46,720 nt of DNA. Source: Dehalococcoidales bacterium (GTDB lineage: Bacteria; Chloroflexota; Dehalococcoidia; Dehalococcoidales; UBA1222). The stretch spans positions 1-46,720 of the forward strand of contig JAEESL010000007.1 in the NCBI GenBank assembly GCA_016286345.1, written 5' to 3'. Both the position numbers and the translations under genes were made by a program. This document shows positions 14,445 through 23,055 of this stretch, piece after piece (within the stretch, counting starts at the first letter, position 1; each line of letters starts with the position of its first letter). The notes below the pieces were generated by a model. That model made no database searches, was not told the origin of the DNA, and saw only the letters and a program-made list of their open reading frames with translations.

Positions 14445-16523
14445 ATGAAACTGGAATCTTTCTTTAACCCTAAAAGCATCGCCGTTGTCGGCGTATCCGA
14501 TAACCCCACCAAGCTGGGAGCTGTAGTTTTCAATAACATTCTCACAGCAGATTTTAAAGGCGATCTGTTTGCAGTAAACCCCAAATGCGACGGGCAGACG
14601 CTGTACGGCAAACCATGTGTGGCAAGCGTGGCCCAGCTTCCCGAACCTATCGATCTGGTAGTAATCCTGGTGCCTGCCAAAGTAACAGAATCCGTTATCG
14701 ATGACTGCATCGCAAACGGCACCAAGAATATTTCCATCATCACGGCAGGCTTCGGTGAAGTCGGTGAAAAAGACCTGGAAAAACGCATTGCCCAGAAATG
14801 TCTCGACAACGGCATCAATCTTCTCGGTCCCAACTGTCTCGGACACATTGCCACTTTCAATAACGTAAACGCATCCTTCGGCGGCATTCCTACACGCGGA
14901 AATGTCGCTTTTATTTCCCAGTCAGGCGCATACTGTTCAGCCATCATGGACTGGGCTGAAGAAAAAGGCATCGGTTTCTCCCATTTCATTTCGATCGGCA
15001 ACAAGGCACTTATGGGAGAGGATACGCTGCTTGATGCCCTTCAGGATGATCCCAACACAAAGGCTTTCGTTTTCTATCTCGAATCGATGAAAAACGGCAA
15101 GGCTTTCCTTAAGGTACTCAAGAAAGTATCCGATACCAAACCATGCGTGATCATGGAACCGGGCAAGAGTTCAAAGGCACAGGCTGCTTCTCTGTCCCAT
15201 ACCGGTTCACTAGCTCCCAATTACCGTGTACTGGAGATAGCTCTTCAGGAAGCAGGCGCAATCCAAGCTTACAATGACCGTGAATTGTTCGGTCTGCTTG
15301 AGATCCTTGAATATGCCAATCATAACGAATTTGACGGAAAGGTCGCAGTCCTTACAAATGCAGGCGGTGTCGGCGTGCTTACATCAGACCTCTGTGAGGA
15401 AGCAGGACTCGATCTTGCCAGACCAAGCGATGAAACAGTCGAAAAACTGCGTGCAGCCCTGACTCCCGAAGCATCCGTCGGCAATCCTATCGACGTGATC
15501 GGAGATGCCAAGGCTGACAGATATGAAAACGCTCTCCGTATTTTGTGTGAGAGCGGAGAATACAAGAACATCCTGGTTCTGCTCACACCCCAGCGTGTGA
15601 CCGACCCTGTCGGAACAGCTGAAGCTATTGTCCGTGTCGCACCTGAATACAAAAACGTCAATATCTACTGCGTATTCGTCGGCGGAACAAAGGTTGCAGA
15701 AGGTCTTCAGATACTCAGTGCAAACCGCATTCTCAATTATGAATATCCCAACGATGTTGTCAGACTCCTGGGCCTTCTCAAGGCACAGATGCCGTACCGC
15801 GGAAAGAAACTTCCCACGGCTCAAGTCAACGAAGTTCCCGAAAATATCAAAAAAGCAGTTGCTGATGCCAAAGAAGCAGGACTTGCCTCCCTGCCCCAGC
15901 AGACAGTGAACATGATAATGGATCACTACGGCATCGATTATCCCAAGAGCGGAAACTTCACTGACAAGAATGAAGCTCTGGCATTCTGCAGGAATATCTT
16001 CCCCAAGTCAGTCGTCCTCAAATTGTCTGCACCTGATGCCCTTCACAAGACGGAAATGAAAGGTATTTACCTTAACATCTGCGATGATGCATCCTTCAAT
16101 GAGGCCTGGGACGGACTCTGGGGTTCCATTGAGAAATTCCAGCTGAAAGGCGCATCTGTTCTTATCCAGGAAATGATAACCAAGGCAAGCGAAACTATCA
16201 TCGGAGTAAATTCCGACAAAAACTTCGGAAGAGTGATGGTATTCGGTACCGGCGGTATCTATACTGAAGTCATGAGAGATACAGCAATGAGAATCCTCCC
16301 TGCTGATGACTTTGATGCAATGATCAAGGAAACCAAGATCGGAACTATCATCAACGGTGTCAGAGGCGAAGCACCCAAAGCTGTAGGTCCTCTTATCGAA
16401 TGTCTGAAAAAGGTTCAGCAGCTCGTACTTGAAATTCCTGAAATCACATCTATCGACGGCAACCCTGTTCTTGTCACTTCAGACAGAGCAGTGGTCGTTG
16501 ACTTCAAGATGCTTCTCAAATAA
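14445..16523 (+). CDS. ADP-forming acyl-CoA synthetase (fused alpha-beta, acetate-CoA ligase type)
   Basis: 692 residues. Domain order: CoA-binding Rossmann domain (SIAVVGVSDNPTKLG, VNPKC), ligase domain (LGPNCLGHIAT, ISQSGAYCSAIMDWA) with the phosphohistidine loop LSHTGSLA, a second ligase-like domain (LTNAGGVGVL), and an ATP-grasp beta part (VVLKLSAPDALHKTEMKGI, EVMRDTAMRILP). It converts acyl-CoA, ADP and phosphate to acid, CoA and ATP, a substrate-level ATP source in fermentation and an alternative to Pta-Ack. Acetyl-CoA is the default guess. No strong ribosome-binding site precedes the ATG. A strong terminator follows. Confidence 0.93.
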   Translation: MKLESFFNPKSIAVVGVSDNPTKLGAVVFNNILTADFKGDLFAVNPKCDGQTLYGKPCVASVAQLPEPIDLVVILVPAKVTESVIDDCIANGTKNISIITAGFGEVGEKDLEKRIAQKCLDNGINLLGPNCLGHIATFNNVNASFGGIPTRGNVAFISQSGAYCSAIMDWAEEKGIGFSHFISIGNKALMGEDTLLDALQDDPNTKAFVFYLESMKNGKAFLKVLKKVSDTKPCVIMEPGKSSKAQAASLSHTGSLAPNYRVLEIALQEAGAIQAYNDRELFGLLEILEYANHNEFDGKVAVLTNAGGVGVLTSDLCEEAGLDLARPSDETVEKLRAALTPEASVGNPIDVIGDAKADRYENALRILCESGEYKNILVLLTPQRVTDPVGTAEAIVRVAPEYKNVNIYCVFVGGTKVAEGLQILSANRILNYEYPNDVVRLLGLLKAQMPYRGKKLPTAQVNEVPENIKKAVADAKEAGLASLPQQTVNMIMDHYGIDYPKSGNFTDKNEALAFCRNIFPKSVVLKLSAPDALHKTEMKGIYLNICDDASFNEAWDGLWGSIEKFQLKGASVLIQEMITKASETIIGVNSDKNFGRVMVFGTGGIYTEVMRDTAMRILPADDFDAMIKETKIGTIINGVRGEAPKAVGPLIECLKKVQQLVLEIPEITSIDGNPVLVTSDRAVVVDFKMLLK

Positions 16524-16543
16524 TTGATTCTTTATCGTATCAG

Positions 16544-16577
16544 ACCCGTCATACTGTTCATATGACGGGTTTTTTTA
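16544..16577 (+). terminator. Intrinsic terminator after acyl-CoA synthetase
   Basis: ACCCGTCATA and TATGACGGGT pair perfectly around CTGTTCA and are followed by seven T. Confidence 0.9.
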
Positions 16578-16657
16578 TTTATGAAAATAAATTTTTTCCA
16601 AAACAGTTATCATATATGTAGTGGATTACTCATAAGAGAGTTTCAGGAGGACGATGA

Positions 16658-17365
16658 ATGGAAAATACAAAACCGACCAGCCTGGAAGAGAATGAAGCCC
16701 GGGGCATCGCCGAAATCCTCAGCCGCGGAGCAGCCAATCCGTCAGAATTCGAAAGATACTTCCGGCAGATCAATGAACTGATGTGCTACTACCAGTGTGC
16801 GATCATGGAAGTCGAAACAAAATTCCGCGTTCTTGAGAAACAGCTTTCCATGCATCATGACAAAAGTCCCATCGATTCAATCCAGACCAGACTTAAATCC
16901 ACAGCCAGCATCATGGAAAAGATCCAGCGCAGAAACCTGGACGTAACATCGATCGAAACAATAGAAAAGAATATCCACGACATAGCAGGAGTACGGGTGA
17001 TATGCTCCTTCATTGATGACGTATATGAACTTGCAAAGTCCTTTGCAGATCAGGATGACATCACAGTCCTGGAAGTAAAAGACTATATTAAAAACCCGAA
17101 ACCCAACGGTTACAGAAGTCTGCATATCATTGTCGAGGTCCCGATCTTCCTGAAGGACGAGAAACGTATGATGAAAGTCGAGGTGCAGATGCGCACCATC
17201 GCCATGGAATTCTGGTCCAACCTTGAACACAAGATGAGATATAAGAAAAGCATGTCGGAAAAGGTCAGACGTGAAACAGAGGACGAACTGTTTGCATGCG
17301 CGGAATTATCGGCCGAACTGGACAGAAGAATGCAGGAAGTTTTCTACATAATAGAAAATGACTGA
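16658..17365 (+). CDS. Small alarmone synthetase (RelQ/RelP-type GTP pyrophosphokinase)
   Basis: 235 residues, the length of single-domain (p)ppGpp synthetases. The synthetase core is clear: RLKSTASIMEKIQRR, IHDIAGVRVICSFIDDVY, KDYIKNPKPNGYRSLHI, and VEVQMRTIAMEFWSNLEHKMRYK. No HD hydrolase, TGS or ACT domain is present, so it makes but does not degrade alarmone. The helical C-terminus fits the tetramer-forming tail of RelQ-type enzymes. AGGAGG seven bases before the ATG is strong. serS lies 146 bases downstream on the same strand with its own candidate promoter. Confidence 0.93.
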   Translation: MENTKPTSLEENEARGIAEILSRGAANPSEFERYFRQINELMCYYQCAIMEVETKFRVLEKQLSMHHDKSPIDSIQTRLKSTASIMEKIQRRNLDVTSIETIEKNIHDIAGVRVICSFIDDVYELAKSFADQDDITVLEVKDYIKNPKPNGYRSLHIIVEVPIFLKDEKRMMKVEVQMRTIAMEFWSNLEHKMRYKKSMSEKVRRETEDELFACAELSAELDRRMQEVFYIIEND

Positions 17366-17384
17366 CAAAGATATTGAAGATGCA

Positions 17385-17413
17385 TTTAATGACGGCAGAA
17401 AATAAGGTATAAT
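17385..17413 (+). promoter_or_regulatory. Candidate serS promoter
   Basis: TTTAAT and TATAAT are separated by 17 bases, about 100 bases before the serS ATG. The -10 is perfect and the -35 is weak. Confidence 0.45.
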
Positions 17414-17462
17414 GAGCTTTAATCTGAAAGAATAAACGGGTGGTTTTTCAGCCTGAAAACAT

Positions 17463-17486
17463 ACCTGAACGGTTTGCTGTCAGGTT
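17463..17486 (+). promoter_or_regulatory. Hairpin in the serS leader
   Basis: ACCTGA and TCAGGT pair around a 12-base loop, just after a smaller TTTTCAG/CTGAAAA hairpin and just before the ribosome-binding site AAGGAG. It could affect translation. The leader is too short for a T-box and lacks its antiterminator sequence. Confidence 0.3.
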
Positions 17487-17511
17487 CCCATCTTAAACAA
17501 GGAGAAAGACT

Positions 17512-18759
17512 ATGCTTGATATAAAGTTTATAAGAGAAAACCCTGACAAGGTAAGGGAAGCTCTCTACTGGAGAAATGATCACAAGGCTCCCCTGGATAA
17601 GTTACTGAAGGCTGATGAAGAACACCGTGTTGTTCTCACAGAACTTGAAGATCTCCGACGACAGCGAAAGGATATCTCAAAACTGGGCAAGGATGCTGCG
17701 GAAGCAGGACGAAAACTCCGTGACCAGATCAAGGAAGTCGAGGAAAAGGAATCTGCATTAAGCGAGCAGATCCGTACCATGATTCTTCAGTTCCCCAACA
17801 TTCCCCAGGATACTGTTCCCAAGGGACTTTCAGAAGACGATTTTGTAATTGAAAGATACAGCGGAGAAGTTAAGGAGCTCGGTTTTGAAGCTCTGCCCCA
17901 CTGGGATCTTGCCGAAAAACTCGGAATCATTGATTTTGAACGGGGCGTCAAGCTTTCCGGTACCCGTTTCTATATACTTAAGGGCCTCGGTGCCAGACTT
18001 CAGCGAGCCGTTATCTGGCTGATGCTTGACAGACACACCAACAGACACGGATACACTGAGATCTATCCTCCCTACATGGTCAAGAGAGACATAATGACCG
18101 CATCCGGCAACCTGCCTAAATTTGCAGACAACCTTTACCACGATGATGAAGACGATATGTGGTTTGTTCCTACTGCAGAAGTACCTCTGACCAGTCTCCA
18201 TGCAGATGAGATACTCAGTGCAGAAGATCTCCCTATCCACTATGCCGCATACACTGCCTGTTTCAGACGTGAAAAGATGTCAGCAGGCAAAGATACCAGA
18301 GGTATCAAGAGAGGCCACCAGTTTGACAAGGTGGAGCTTTACAAGCTCTGCAAGCCGGAGACTTCAAATGATGAGCTCTTCTCTATGATCAAGGATGTCA
18401 CCGATATTCTTGATGACCTCGGTCTGGTATACAGACTGAAGGCTCTGTCAACAGCCGATATCAGCTTCTCATCATCAAAGACCTATGATATCGAAGTCTG
18501 GGCTCCCGGCTGCAAGGAATGGCTCGAAGTCAGTTCATGTTCAAACTGCCGTGATTTCCAGGCAAGACGAGCAAATATAAGATTCAGACCGACTCCTGAC
18601 TCAAAGCCTGAATTTGTCCATACATTAAACGGATCAGGTTTGGCCCTGCCACGTGTTATGATAGCTATAATGGAGAATTATCAGACCAAGGACGGCGGCA
18701 TCAGAATTCCTGAAGCTTTACAGCAGTTCATGTGCACTGATGAAATAAGACCTAAATAA
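17512..18759 (+). CDS. serS: Seryl-tRNA synthetase
   Basis: 415 residues, normal length. The N-terminus MLDIKFIRENPDKVREAL and the coiled-coil arm (residues of about 35-95) bind the long variable arm of tRNA-Ser. The class II core follows, with motif 2 FRREKMSAGKDTRGIKRGHQFDKVELY and motif 3 LNGSGLALPRVMIAIMENYQ. A GGAGA site supports the ATG. It charges serine onto tRNA-Ser, one of which (UGA anticodon) is encoded at 22.9 kb. Downstream, a membrane-anchored protein starts within 15 bases. Confidence 0.97.
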   Translation: MLDIKFIRENPDKVREALYWRNDHKAPLDKLLKADEEHRVVLTELEDLRRQRKDISKLGKDAAEAGRKLRDQIKEVEEKESALSEQIRTMILQFPNIPQDTVPKGLSEDDFVIERYSGEVKELGFEALPHWDLAEKLGIIDFERGVKLSGTRFYILKGLGARLQRAVIWLMLDRHTNRHGYTEIYPPYMVKRDIMTASGNLPKFADNLYHDDEDDMWFVPTAEVPLTSLHADEILSAEDLPIHYAAYTACFRREKMSAGKDTRGIKRGHQFDKVELYKLCKPETSNDELFSMIKDVTDILDDLGLVYRLKALSTADISFSSSKTYDIEVWAPGCKEWLEVSSCSNCRDFQARRANIRFRPTPDSKPEFVHTLNGSGLALPRVMIAIMENYQTKDGGIRIPEALQQFMCTDEIRPK

Positions 18760-18773
18760 CGGATGGATTGTTA

Positions 18774-19337
18774 ATGTCAAAACGAAAACGACAGCTTTTC
18801 TTCGCCAAATGGGGTGGGTTGATCATAAGCGCCGCCTTCGTTTTGATATTTTCTGCTGTCGGGGGTCTTTATTTACATGCCAACGGAGAAGTCAGCAACA
18901 CTCTTGCCTGGGTCTCCAGAGGTGCCACATTCGAAACCATAGAGCCCTGGCTGCGCGATGATGTGAATCAGATAGCAAAATACAAGGTTACCGTCAGAAT
19001 AGATAACCTTGACAGCGGACAGGCAGATTTTTCAATGGCCAACCCTGTCATAGTTATGGGAGGATATGAACTTCCCATTCAGAATACTGAGATCCTGACG
19101 ACTGCTGAAGACGGCAGCATCAGCATCAACGGACATATTGACGGTCATAAATATGTCAGGATTCCTATGATCATTGCACCGACATACAGAATGCTTGAGG
19201 ATATGTCCAAAAAAGACTCTGTCGAACTGAGATTTTCCTTCAATAATACTGTCAAGGCTAAATACAGTTTCTTCACAAAAGATATATCCGTGCCGGTCAC
19301 TATCTCTACAATGCTTCAGATCAAATACGAAACCTAG
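18774..19337 (+). CDS. Membrane-anchored extracytoplasmic protein, unknown family
   Basis: 187 residues from ATG 18774; the track's TTG two codons earlier is less likely. A basic start (MSKRKRQLFFAKW) and one hydrophobic stretch (GLIISAAFVLIFSAVGGLYL) form an uncleaved N-terminal anchor or signal peptide. The rest of about 150 residues is beta-rich and outside the cell (YKVTVRIDNLDSGQADFSM, ISINGHIDGHKYVRIPMII). I recognise no family. It is 14 bases from the serS stop and so shares the serS transcript; a functional link is not implied. Confidence 0.65.
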   Translation: MSKRKRQLFFAKWGGLIISAAFVLIFSAVGGLYLHANGEVSNTLAWVSRGATFETIEPWLRDDVNQIAKYKVTVRIDNLDSGQADFSMANPVIVMGGYELPIQNTEILTTAEDGSISINGHIDGHKYVRIPMIIAPTYRMLEDMSKKDSVELRFSFNNTVKAKYSFFTKDISVPVTISTMLQIKYET

Positions 19338-19357
19338 TGGTTTTGGAATACCGCCGC

Positions 19358-19402
19358 CGGTAAGATTTGGAGTCCCGTCCTCTTAAACTCCAAATATTAC
19401 CG
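19358..19402. repeat. Long near-perfect hairpin
   Basis: CGGTAAGATTTGGAGT pairs with ACTCCAAATATTACCG with one mismatch around a 13-base loop. There is no T-run on either side, so it is not a simple terminator. It sits just after the serS-linked gene and may stabilise the mRNA end. Confidence 0.5.
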
Positions 19403-19522
19403 CCTGCAGTCTGTAGATCCCCTGTTATCCAATCTCTCAATCCCTTTTTATATTTGAAAGATCAGTATTTGTTCATAATCGGAGTATGATACTAACAGAT
19501 TAGCACCGGAAAACAGTTGATA

Positions 19523-19545
19523 TAAGCCCCGAGGGGGTTATTTTT
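19523..19545 (+). terminator. Intrinsic terminator of the serS unit
   Basis: TAAGCCCC and GGGGGTTA pair with one mismatch around GA and are followed by TTTTT. It ends at the stop of the convergent gene. Confidence 0.6.
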
Positions 19546-19547
19546 GG

Positions 19548-19934
19548 CTATCTGTACATTGCCAGTTCAATGCTGTCCAGATACTGGCACATTGAAAGGT
19601 TGAAACTCTTGTAATCAGCCTTGTTGAATTCAACTGAAGACATTGAAACATCTACATCGACATCTTTAACCTGATTGTACATGGTTATTGAAATCGGAAC
19701 ACCGATTATGGTCGATTTACCGCGGAAGGTAATATTGGCAGCCTCTTCGATCTTCATGATATCTCTCTTGTTGAATATCTCAACAAGATGATTGTCTACG
19801 AGGATCTCAAGACTTCCGTAATACTCATATACGGAACTGAGAGCATTGAGGATTCCGTTCCAACCGGCAGGATATGTTAGTTCCCAACGTGATGTAAGCC
19901 ATGCACCATCCTGTTTTACTCCGATCAGAAGCAT
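19548..19934 (-). CDS. Conserved-looking small protein of unknown function
   Basis: 128 residues from ATG 19934, which follows GAGGAGGG; the track's longer start adds 38 residues without a site. MLLIGVKQDGAWLTSRWELTYPAGWNGILNALSSVYEYYG starts a mixed alpha/beta protein without signal peptide or membrane segment. No motif I know is present. It is a stand-alone gene divergent from the metallophosphoesterase. The strong ribosome-binding site supports it as real. Confidence 0.6.
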   Translation of the reverse strand: MLLIGVKQDGAWLTSRWELTYPAGWNGILNALSSVYEYYGSLEILVDNHLVEIFNKRDIMKIEEAANITFRGKSTIIGVPISITMYNQVKDVDVDVSMSSVEFNKADYKSFNLSMCQYLDSIELAMYR

Positions 19935-20071
19935 CTGTCCCTCCTCAGCATTTACCCGTATATTTAAGGTTAACACAAAAAAATATCGTTTTTGAATACC
20001 ATTCAAAAAATATTTGGAATAAATTATTTTTATTACAGAAACAGACATTTAAAATGCTAGAATTGAACTGT

Positions 20072-20887
20072 ATGACAGAGAAAAAGAAAGACAACTGGTT
20101 TTTATTCGGAGATATCCACTGCAAGGCCGGACCTCTGAAAAAGTTTTATGAGGAAAACAAAGAGCGTTTATCTCTGGATGAATGCAGTAATAAGATTATC
20201 CTTCTCGGAGACGTCGGATTAAACTTCCATACCAGACGTCCGGGAGATGATGAATTCAGAGCTGAACTGTCATCTCTGCCCTTCACTTATATCTGTCTGC
20301 GCGGAAATCATGAAGCACGTATTTCCTTTGCAAGGGCAGATCATCCCGATGAATGGACTGACATGGAAAAATACGGCGGAACCATAACAGTCGAGAAAAA
20401 ATATCCTCATATTGAATACCTTTCAGACGGACCTGCAGTTTATGAATTCAACGGATATAAGACTCTGAGCCTTCCGGGTGCTTACAGCGTGAGAAGAGGC
20501 TGCAGACATCATGATGACCCGAGCCTGGTCATACATGATGAACTGCTCAGACCGGATGAAATGGATTGCGGTCGGGAGATCATCAAAAACAATAATTCCT
20601 TTGATCTTGTCATTTCACATACATGCCCTCTTAAATATGAACCGAGAGATCTTTTCAGATATGACATTGACCAGACGAAAGTCGATAAAAGCGTTGAAGA
20701 ATTCCTGGATGAAATAGAAGAAAACATCTCCTACAAAAGATGGGCGTTCGGACATTTTCATGCTGAAAGACTGTATCCTGAAAACGATGGAAGAAGACTT
20801 CTGCTGCTGTTTCAGGACAAAGTTGCAGACCTCGGTAAATTCATGAATGCAAGAGCAGATCAGTCCTTTTCAGATATAACCGCCTGA
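20072..20887 (+). CDS. Calcineurin-like metallophosphoesterase
   Basis: About 271 residues if the ATG at 20072 is used; ATG 20054 is possible and no site decides. The five metal-site motifs are present in order: FGDIHCK, LLGDVGLN, LRGNHEARI, ISHTCPLKYEP and FGHFHAER, which bind a two-metal centre. It should hydrolyse a phosphoester in the cytoplasm. The branch resembles phage- and bacterial-type protein phosphatase-like enzymes, but the substrate is unknown. The ORF-track start at 19901 overlaps the divergent gene and is rejected. Confidence 0.85.
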   Translation: MTEKKKDNWFLFGDIHCKAGPLKKFYEENKERLSLDECSNKIILLGDVGLNFHTRRPGDDEFRAELSSLPFTYICLRGNHEARISFARADHPDEWTDMEKYGGTITVEKKYPHIEYLSDGPAVYEFNGYKTLSLPGAYSVRRGCRHHDDPSLVIHDELLRPDEMDCGREIIKNNNSFDLVISHTCPLKYEPRDLFRYDIDQTKVDKSVEEFLDEIEENISYKRWAFGHFHAERLYPENDGRRLLLLFQDKVADLGKFMNARADQSFSDITA

Positions 20888-20896
20888 CGGATTCGA

Positions 20897-21184
20897 TCAG
20901 TAGGCTCTTCTTCTGATCTGTTTGTCGAATACCTGGCTTTCCACATATGACATCATTTTGTTGTGGACATATGCATACAGAATGGCAGTCAGCACAGGTG
21001 AAGAAACCAGGAGCACCATACCGATCATCTTTTCTCTGAGAAATATACCCGCAACAACGAAACCAACTATCAGGATCAATGACAGAGAAAGAAGCAGTAT
21101 ATTGGACTTTAACCACTCCTTTTTGTAAAAGGAGATCTGCTCTTTGATTTCCTTGAGCGTCATATTGTTGCTTGACTGTCCCAT
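20897..21184 (-). CDS. Small two-TM membrane protein
   Basis: 95 residues from ATG 21184 after AAAGGGAA; the track start is within the upstream gene. A short amphipathic N-terminus (MTLKEIKEQISFYKKEWLKS) is followed by two membrane helices (NILLLSLSLILIVGFVVAGIF and MIGMVLLVSSPVLTAILYAYV) and a basic C-terminus (DKQIRRRAY). Family unknown. It starts 11 bases after the stop of the large surface protein and is probably co-expressed with it. Confidence 0.6.
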   Translation of the reverse strand: MGQSSNNMTLKEIKEQISFYKKEWLKSNILLLSLSLILIVGFVVAGIFLREKMIGMVLLVSSPVLTAILYAYVHNKMMSYVESQVFDKQIRRRAY

Positions 21185-21195
21185 TTCAGTTCCCT

Positions 21196-22722
21196 TTATA
21201 AACTCTTCTTTTTGCTTTTTCTTGTAACAATAAGAAGTATTATGAGCAGAAGCAGGAAAACTCCGAATACTCCTATCAGCAGAAGCGTAGTTGTGTCGTC
21301 CCACCAGTTATGGACAATTGTGAATGAAGTATCGGCATGACCGTCCTGATAGTAGATCCTGACGGAATGGTTCCCTGCAGTCATATTCTTCAGATCATCA
21401 GCGCTGATCTTCACTGTGGTCGAGTCAGTTCCAGTTACTGATGCGGCATTGATTTCTATACCATCGATCACTGTTTTCAGATATTTGGATACATTGCCGT
21501 TTGCAAAAATAACTATACCGTCTTCAGACCCTTTCTTCCATGATCTTACAGAATCATTTTCATTGACCGCATATCCGGGCTGCTCGAATGAAATAATGAC
21601 TGTCCCTGTATAGTTATTAAGGAAATCGACCGTTGCAGTACCAAACGGTGATTCCGGATTCAATGCATATGAAATGCTGTAATCTGTGCCTTTCTGAAGA
21701 GTCCTGTTGCCGACTTTTACTGTTTCAGCAGGAATTGTCTCTGAAGATGATGGTAAACATGCACCAAAAGTTATCTCATAATCAGTCGGAGCAGCAGGCA
21801 TAATAGTGAACGTTCCGTCATACTCACCCTGATAATCACCGATGGCATGAACAGCAACTCTTGCAGTACCGGCATTGATGTTGTCAGATATTTCGACCTC
21901 GTAATCCTTGCCTTCAGTAAGGATAGTGCCTGTCATATTGGCAGTGACATTCAGCCTGGGGATTATCTCAGATCCGGTATAAGAATAGCTTCCTTCTATG
22001 CGGACATTAATATAATCCTTTATTTCCGGCCTGTCCGCTATTTCAAAAGGATAGGAGCCCGTTGTTGTTATATATCCGTATGCAATGACTCTGTAGTAGA
22101 TGGTATGAAGTCCTATCTCAGTGAACTTGGGCGGAGCAGCAAGAGTATAGTTATCCATTTCAGTTCCGTAACGGACCAAGGCTCCTTCAGCGGGATCATC
22201 CACAGTGATTCTTTTAGGCGTCTTGGCAGTTCCGTTATAGTAAACAGTCTCACAGTCAGGAGGCGTGATCTTCATCATTTTGCCGCCATTGGAATTACGC
22301 TGTGATACAACATTCATCCTGTACATGGCAGTCCCTGAATAATACGTATCGGTCTCACTCCCTGTGACAGTGATGATCGCAGTGCCTTCAGATACGGCAG
22401 TAACAACGACTTTTCTTCCTTCAATGGTGACCTTTGCAATGGTATCATCGGAAGACACGGCTGTGACGACAGTATCCTCACCTGCATGTGTCTTATAAGT
22501 CATTTCAACACTGTCACCTACAGGAACAGTGCTCGGAGCATATGTCAGATAAGCATTCTGAAAAGATTTATCAGCCTGAAGTTCGATGCCGGACGTTCCG
22601 GGAACAGTTTCAAAAGTGGCAGGATTATCAGCTGAAACAGCAACAGGTAATAATCCTGCAAATACGAAGATCAGAGAAGTGGAGATCGGTAGAATTAGAC
22701 TCTTAATTATCTTTCCTGACAT
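21196..22722 (-). CDS. Secreted Ig-like (BIG2/MBG-type) surface protein with C-terminal membrane anchor
   Basis: 508 residues. Residues 1-31 are a signal peptide ending VSADN. Residues of about 60-140 form a bacterial Ig-like (BIG2) domain with SSDDTIAKVTIEGRKVVVTAVSEGTAIITVTG. At least two MBG-type repeats follow, with YNGTAKTPK, YSYTGSEIIP, LTEGKDYEVEISDNINAGTARVAV and GDYQGEYDGTFTI. The C-terminus has a transmembrane helix (TTLLLIGVFGVFLLLLIILLIV) and a basic tail (TRKSKKKSL). It is therefore displayed on the outer face of the membrane, likely for adhesion or as a structural protein. No catalytic motif was seen. Confidence 0.8.
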   Translation of the reverse strand: MSGKIIKSLILPISTSLIFVFAGLLPVAVSADNPATFETVPGTSGIELQADKSFQNAYLTYAPSTVPVGDSVEMTYKTHAGEDTVVTAVSSDDTIAKVTIEGRKVVVTAVSEGTAIITVTGSETDTYYSGTAMYRMNVVSQRNSNGGKMMKITPPDCETVYYNGTAKTPKRITVDDPAEGALVRYGTEMDNYTLAAPPKFTEIGLHTIYYRVIAYGYITTTGSYPFEIADRPEIKDYINVRIEGSYSYTGSEIIPRLNVTANMTGTILTEGKDYEVEISDNINAGTARVAVHAIGDYQGEYDGTFTIMPAAPTDYEITFGACLPSSSETIPAETVKVGNRTLQKGTDYSISYALNPESPFGTATVDFLNNYTGTVIISFEQPGYAVNENDSVRSWKKGSEDGIVIFANGNVSKYLKTVIDGIEINAASVTGTDSTTVKISADDLKNMTAGNHSVRIYYQDGHADTSFTIVHNWWDDTTTLLLIGVFGVFLLLLIILLIVTRKSKKKSL

Positions 22723-22860
22723 AGAACTGCTCCTGACAACACTTGATTAATGAAAATGACTATATGTTAATAATAGCCCTTTATTCATTATCAAATAAAG
22801 AACACGAATAATTATACAAAAGATTAAACTCAGTTTTGGAAATCTTTGAAAAAAAAGAAA

Positions 22861-22951
22861 TGGCGGAGGGAGTGGGATTCGAACCCACGGATGCCTATAA
22901 GACATCTACGGTTTTCAAGACCGGCGCCATCGGCCACTCGGCCATCCCTCC
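22861..22951 (-). tRNA. tRNA-Ser (UGA)
   Basis: Minus strand GGAGGGATGGCCGAGTGG... to ...TCCCTCCGCCA. The acceptor stem GGAGGGA/TCCCTCC pairs fully and CCA is encoded. The anticodon loop CTTGAAA gives UGA. The long variable arm and GGTTCGAATCC T-loop are as expected for a class II serine tRNA. Confidence 0.97.
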
Positions 22952-23055
22952 GGACACAAAAGATATTATAAACTATCTATTATCATTTTGTCATATATTT
23001 ATTATCAGGCATAGAAGTCATAAACATCTGTCCTTCTCTGTGATATTATTTAGTT

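Noticed and set aside
16581-16781. 66-aa ORF overlapping the alarmone synthetase start
   Set aside because: It is an out-of-frame shadow over the promoter and first codons of the synthetase and has no ribosome-binding site.
17414-17511. T-box leader for serS (GGGTGG and hairpins)
   Set aside because: The leader is only about 100 bases, lacks the AGGGTGGNACCGCG antiterminator and has no terminator hairpin before serS.
19358-19402. Hairpin as intrinsic terminator
   Set aside because: Neither strand has a T-run after it; a better terminator is present at 19523-19545.
19901-20071. Extended N-terminus of the metallophosphoesterase in the ORF track
   Set aside because: It overlaps the 5' part of the divergent gene at 19548-19934 and reads as non-protein sequence; the fold begins at the FGDIH motif.
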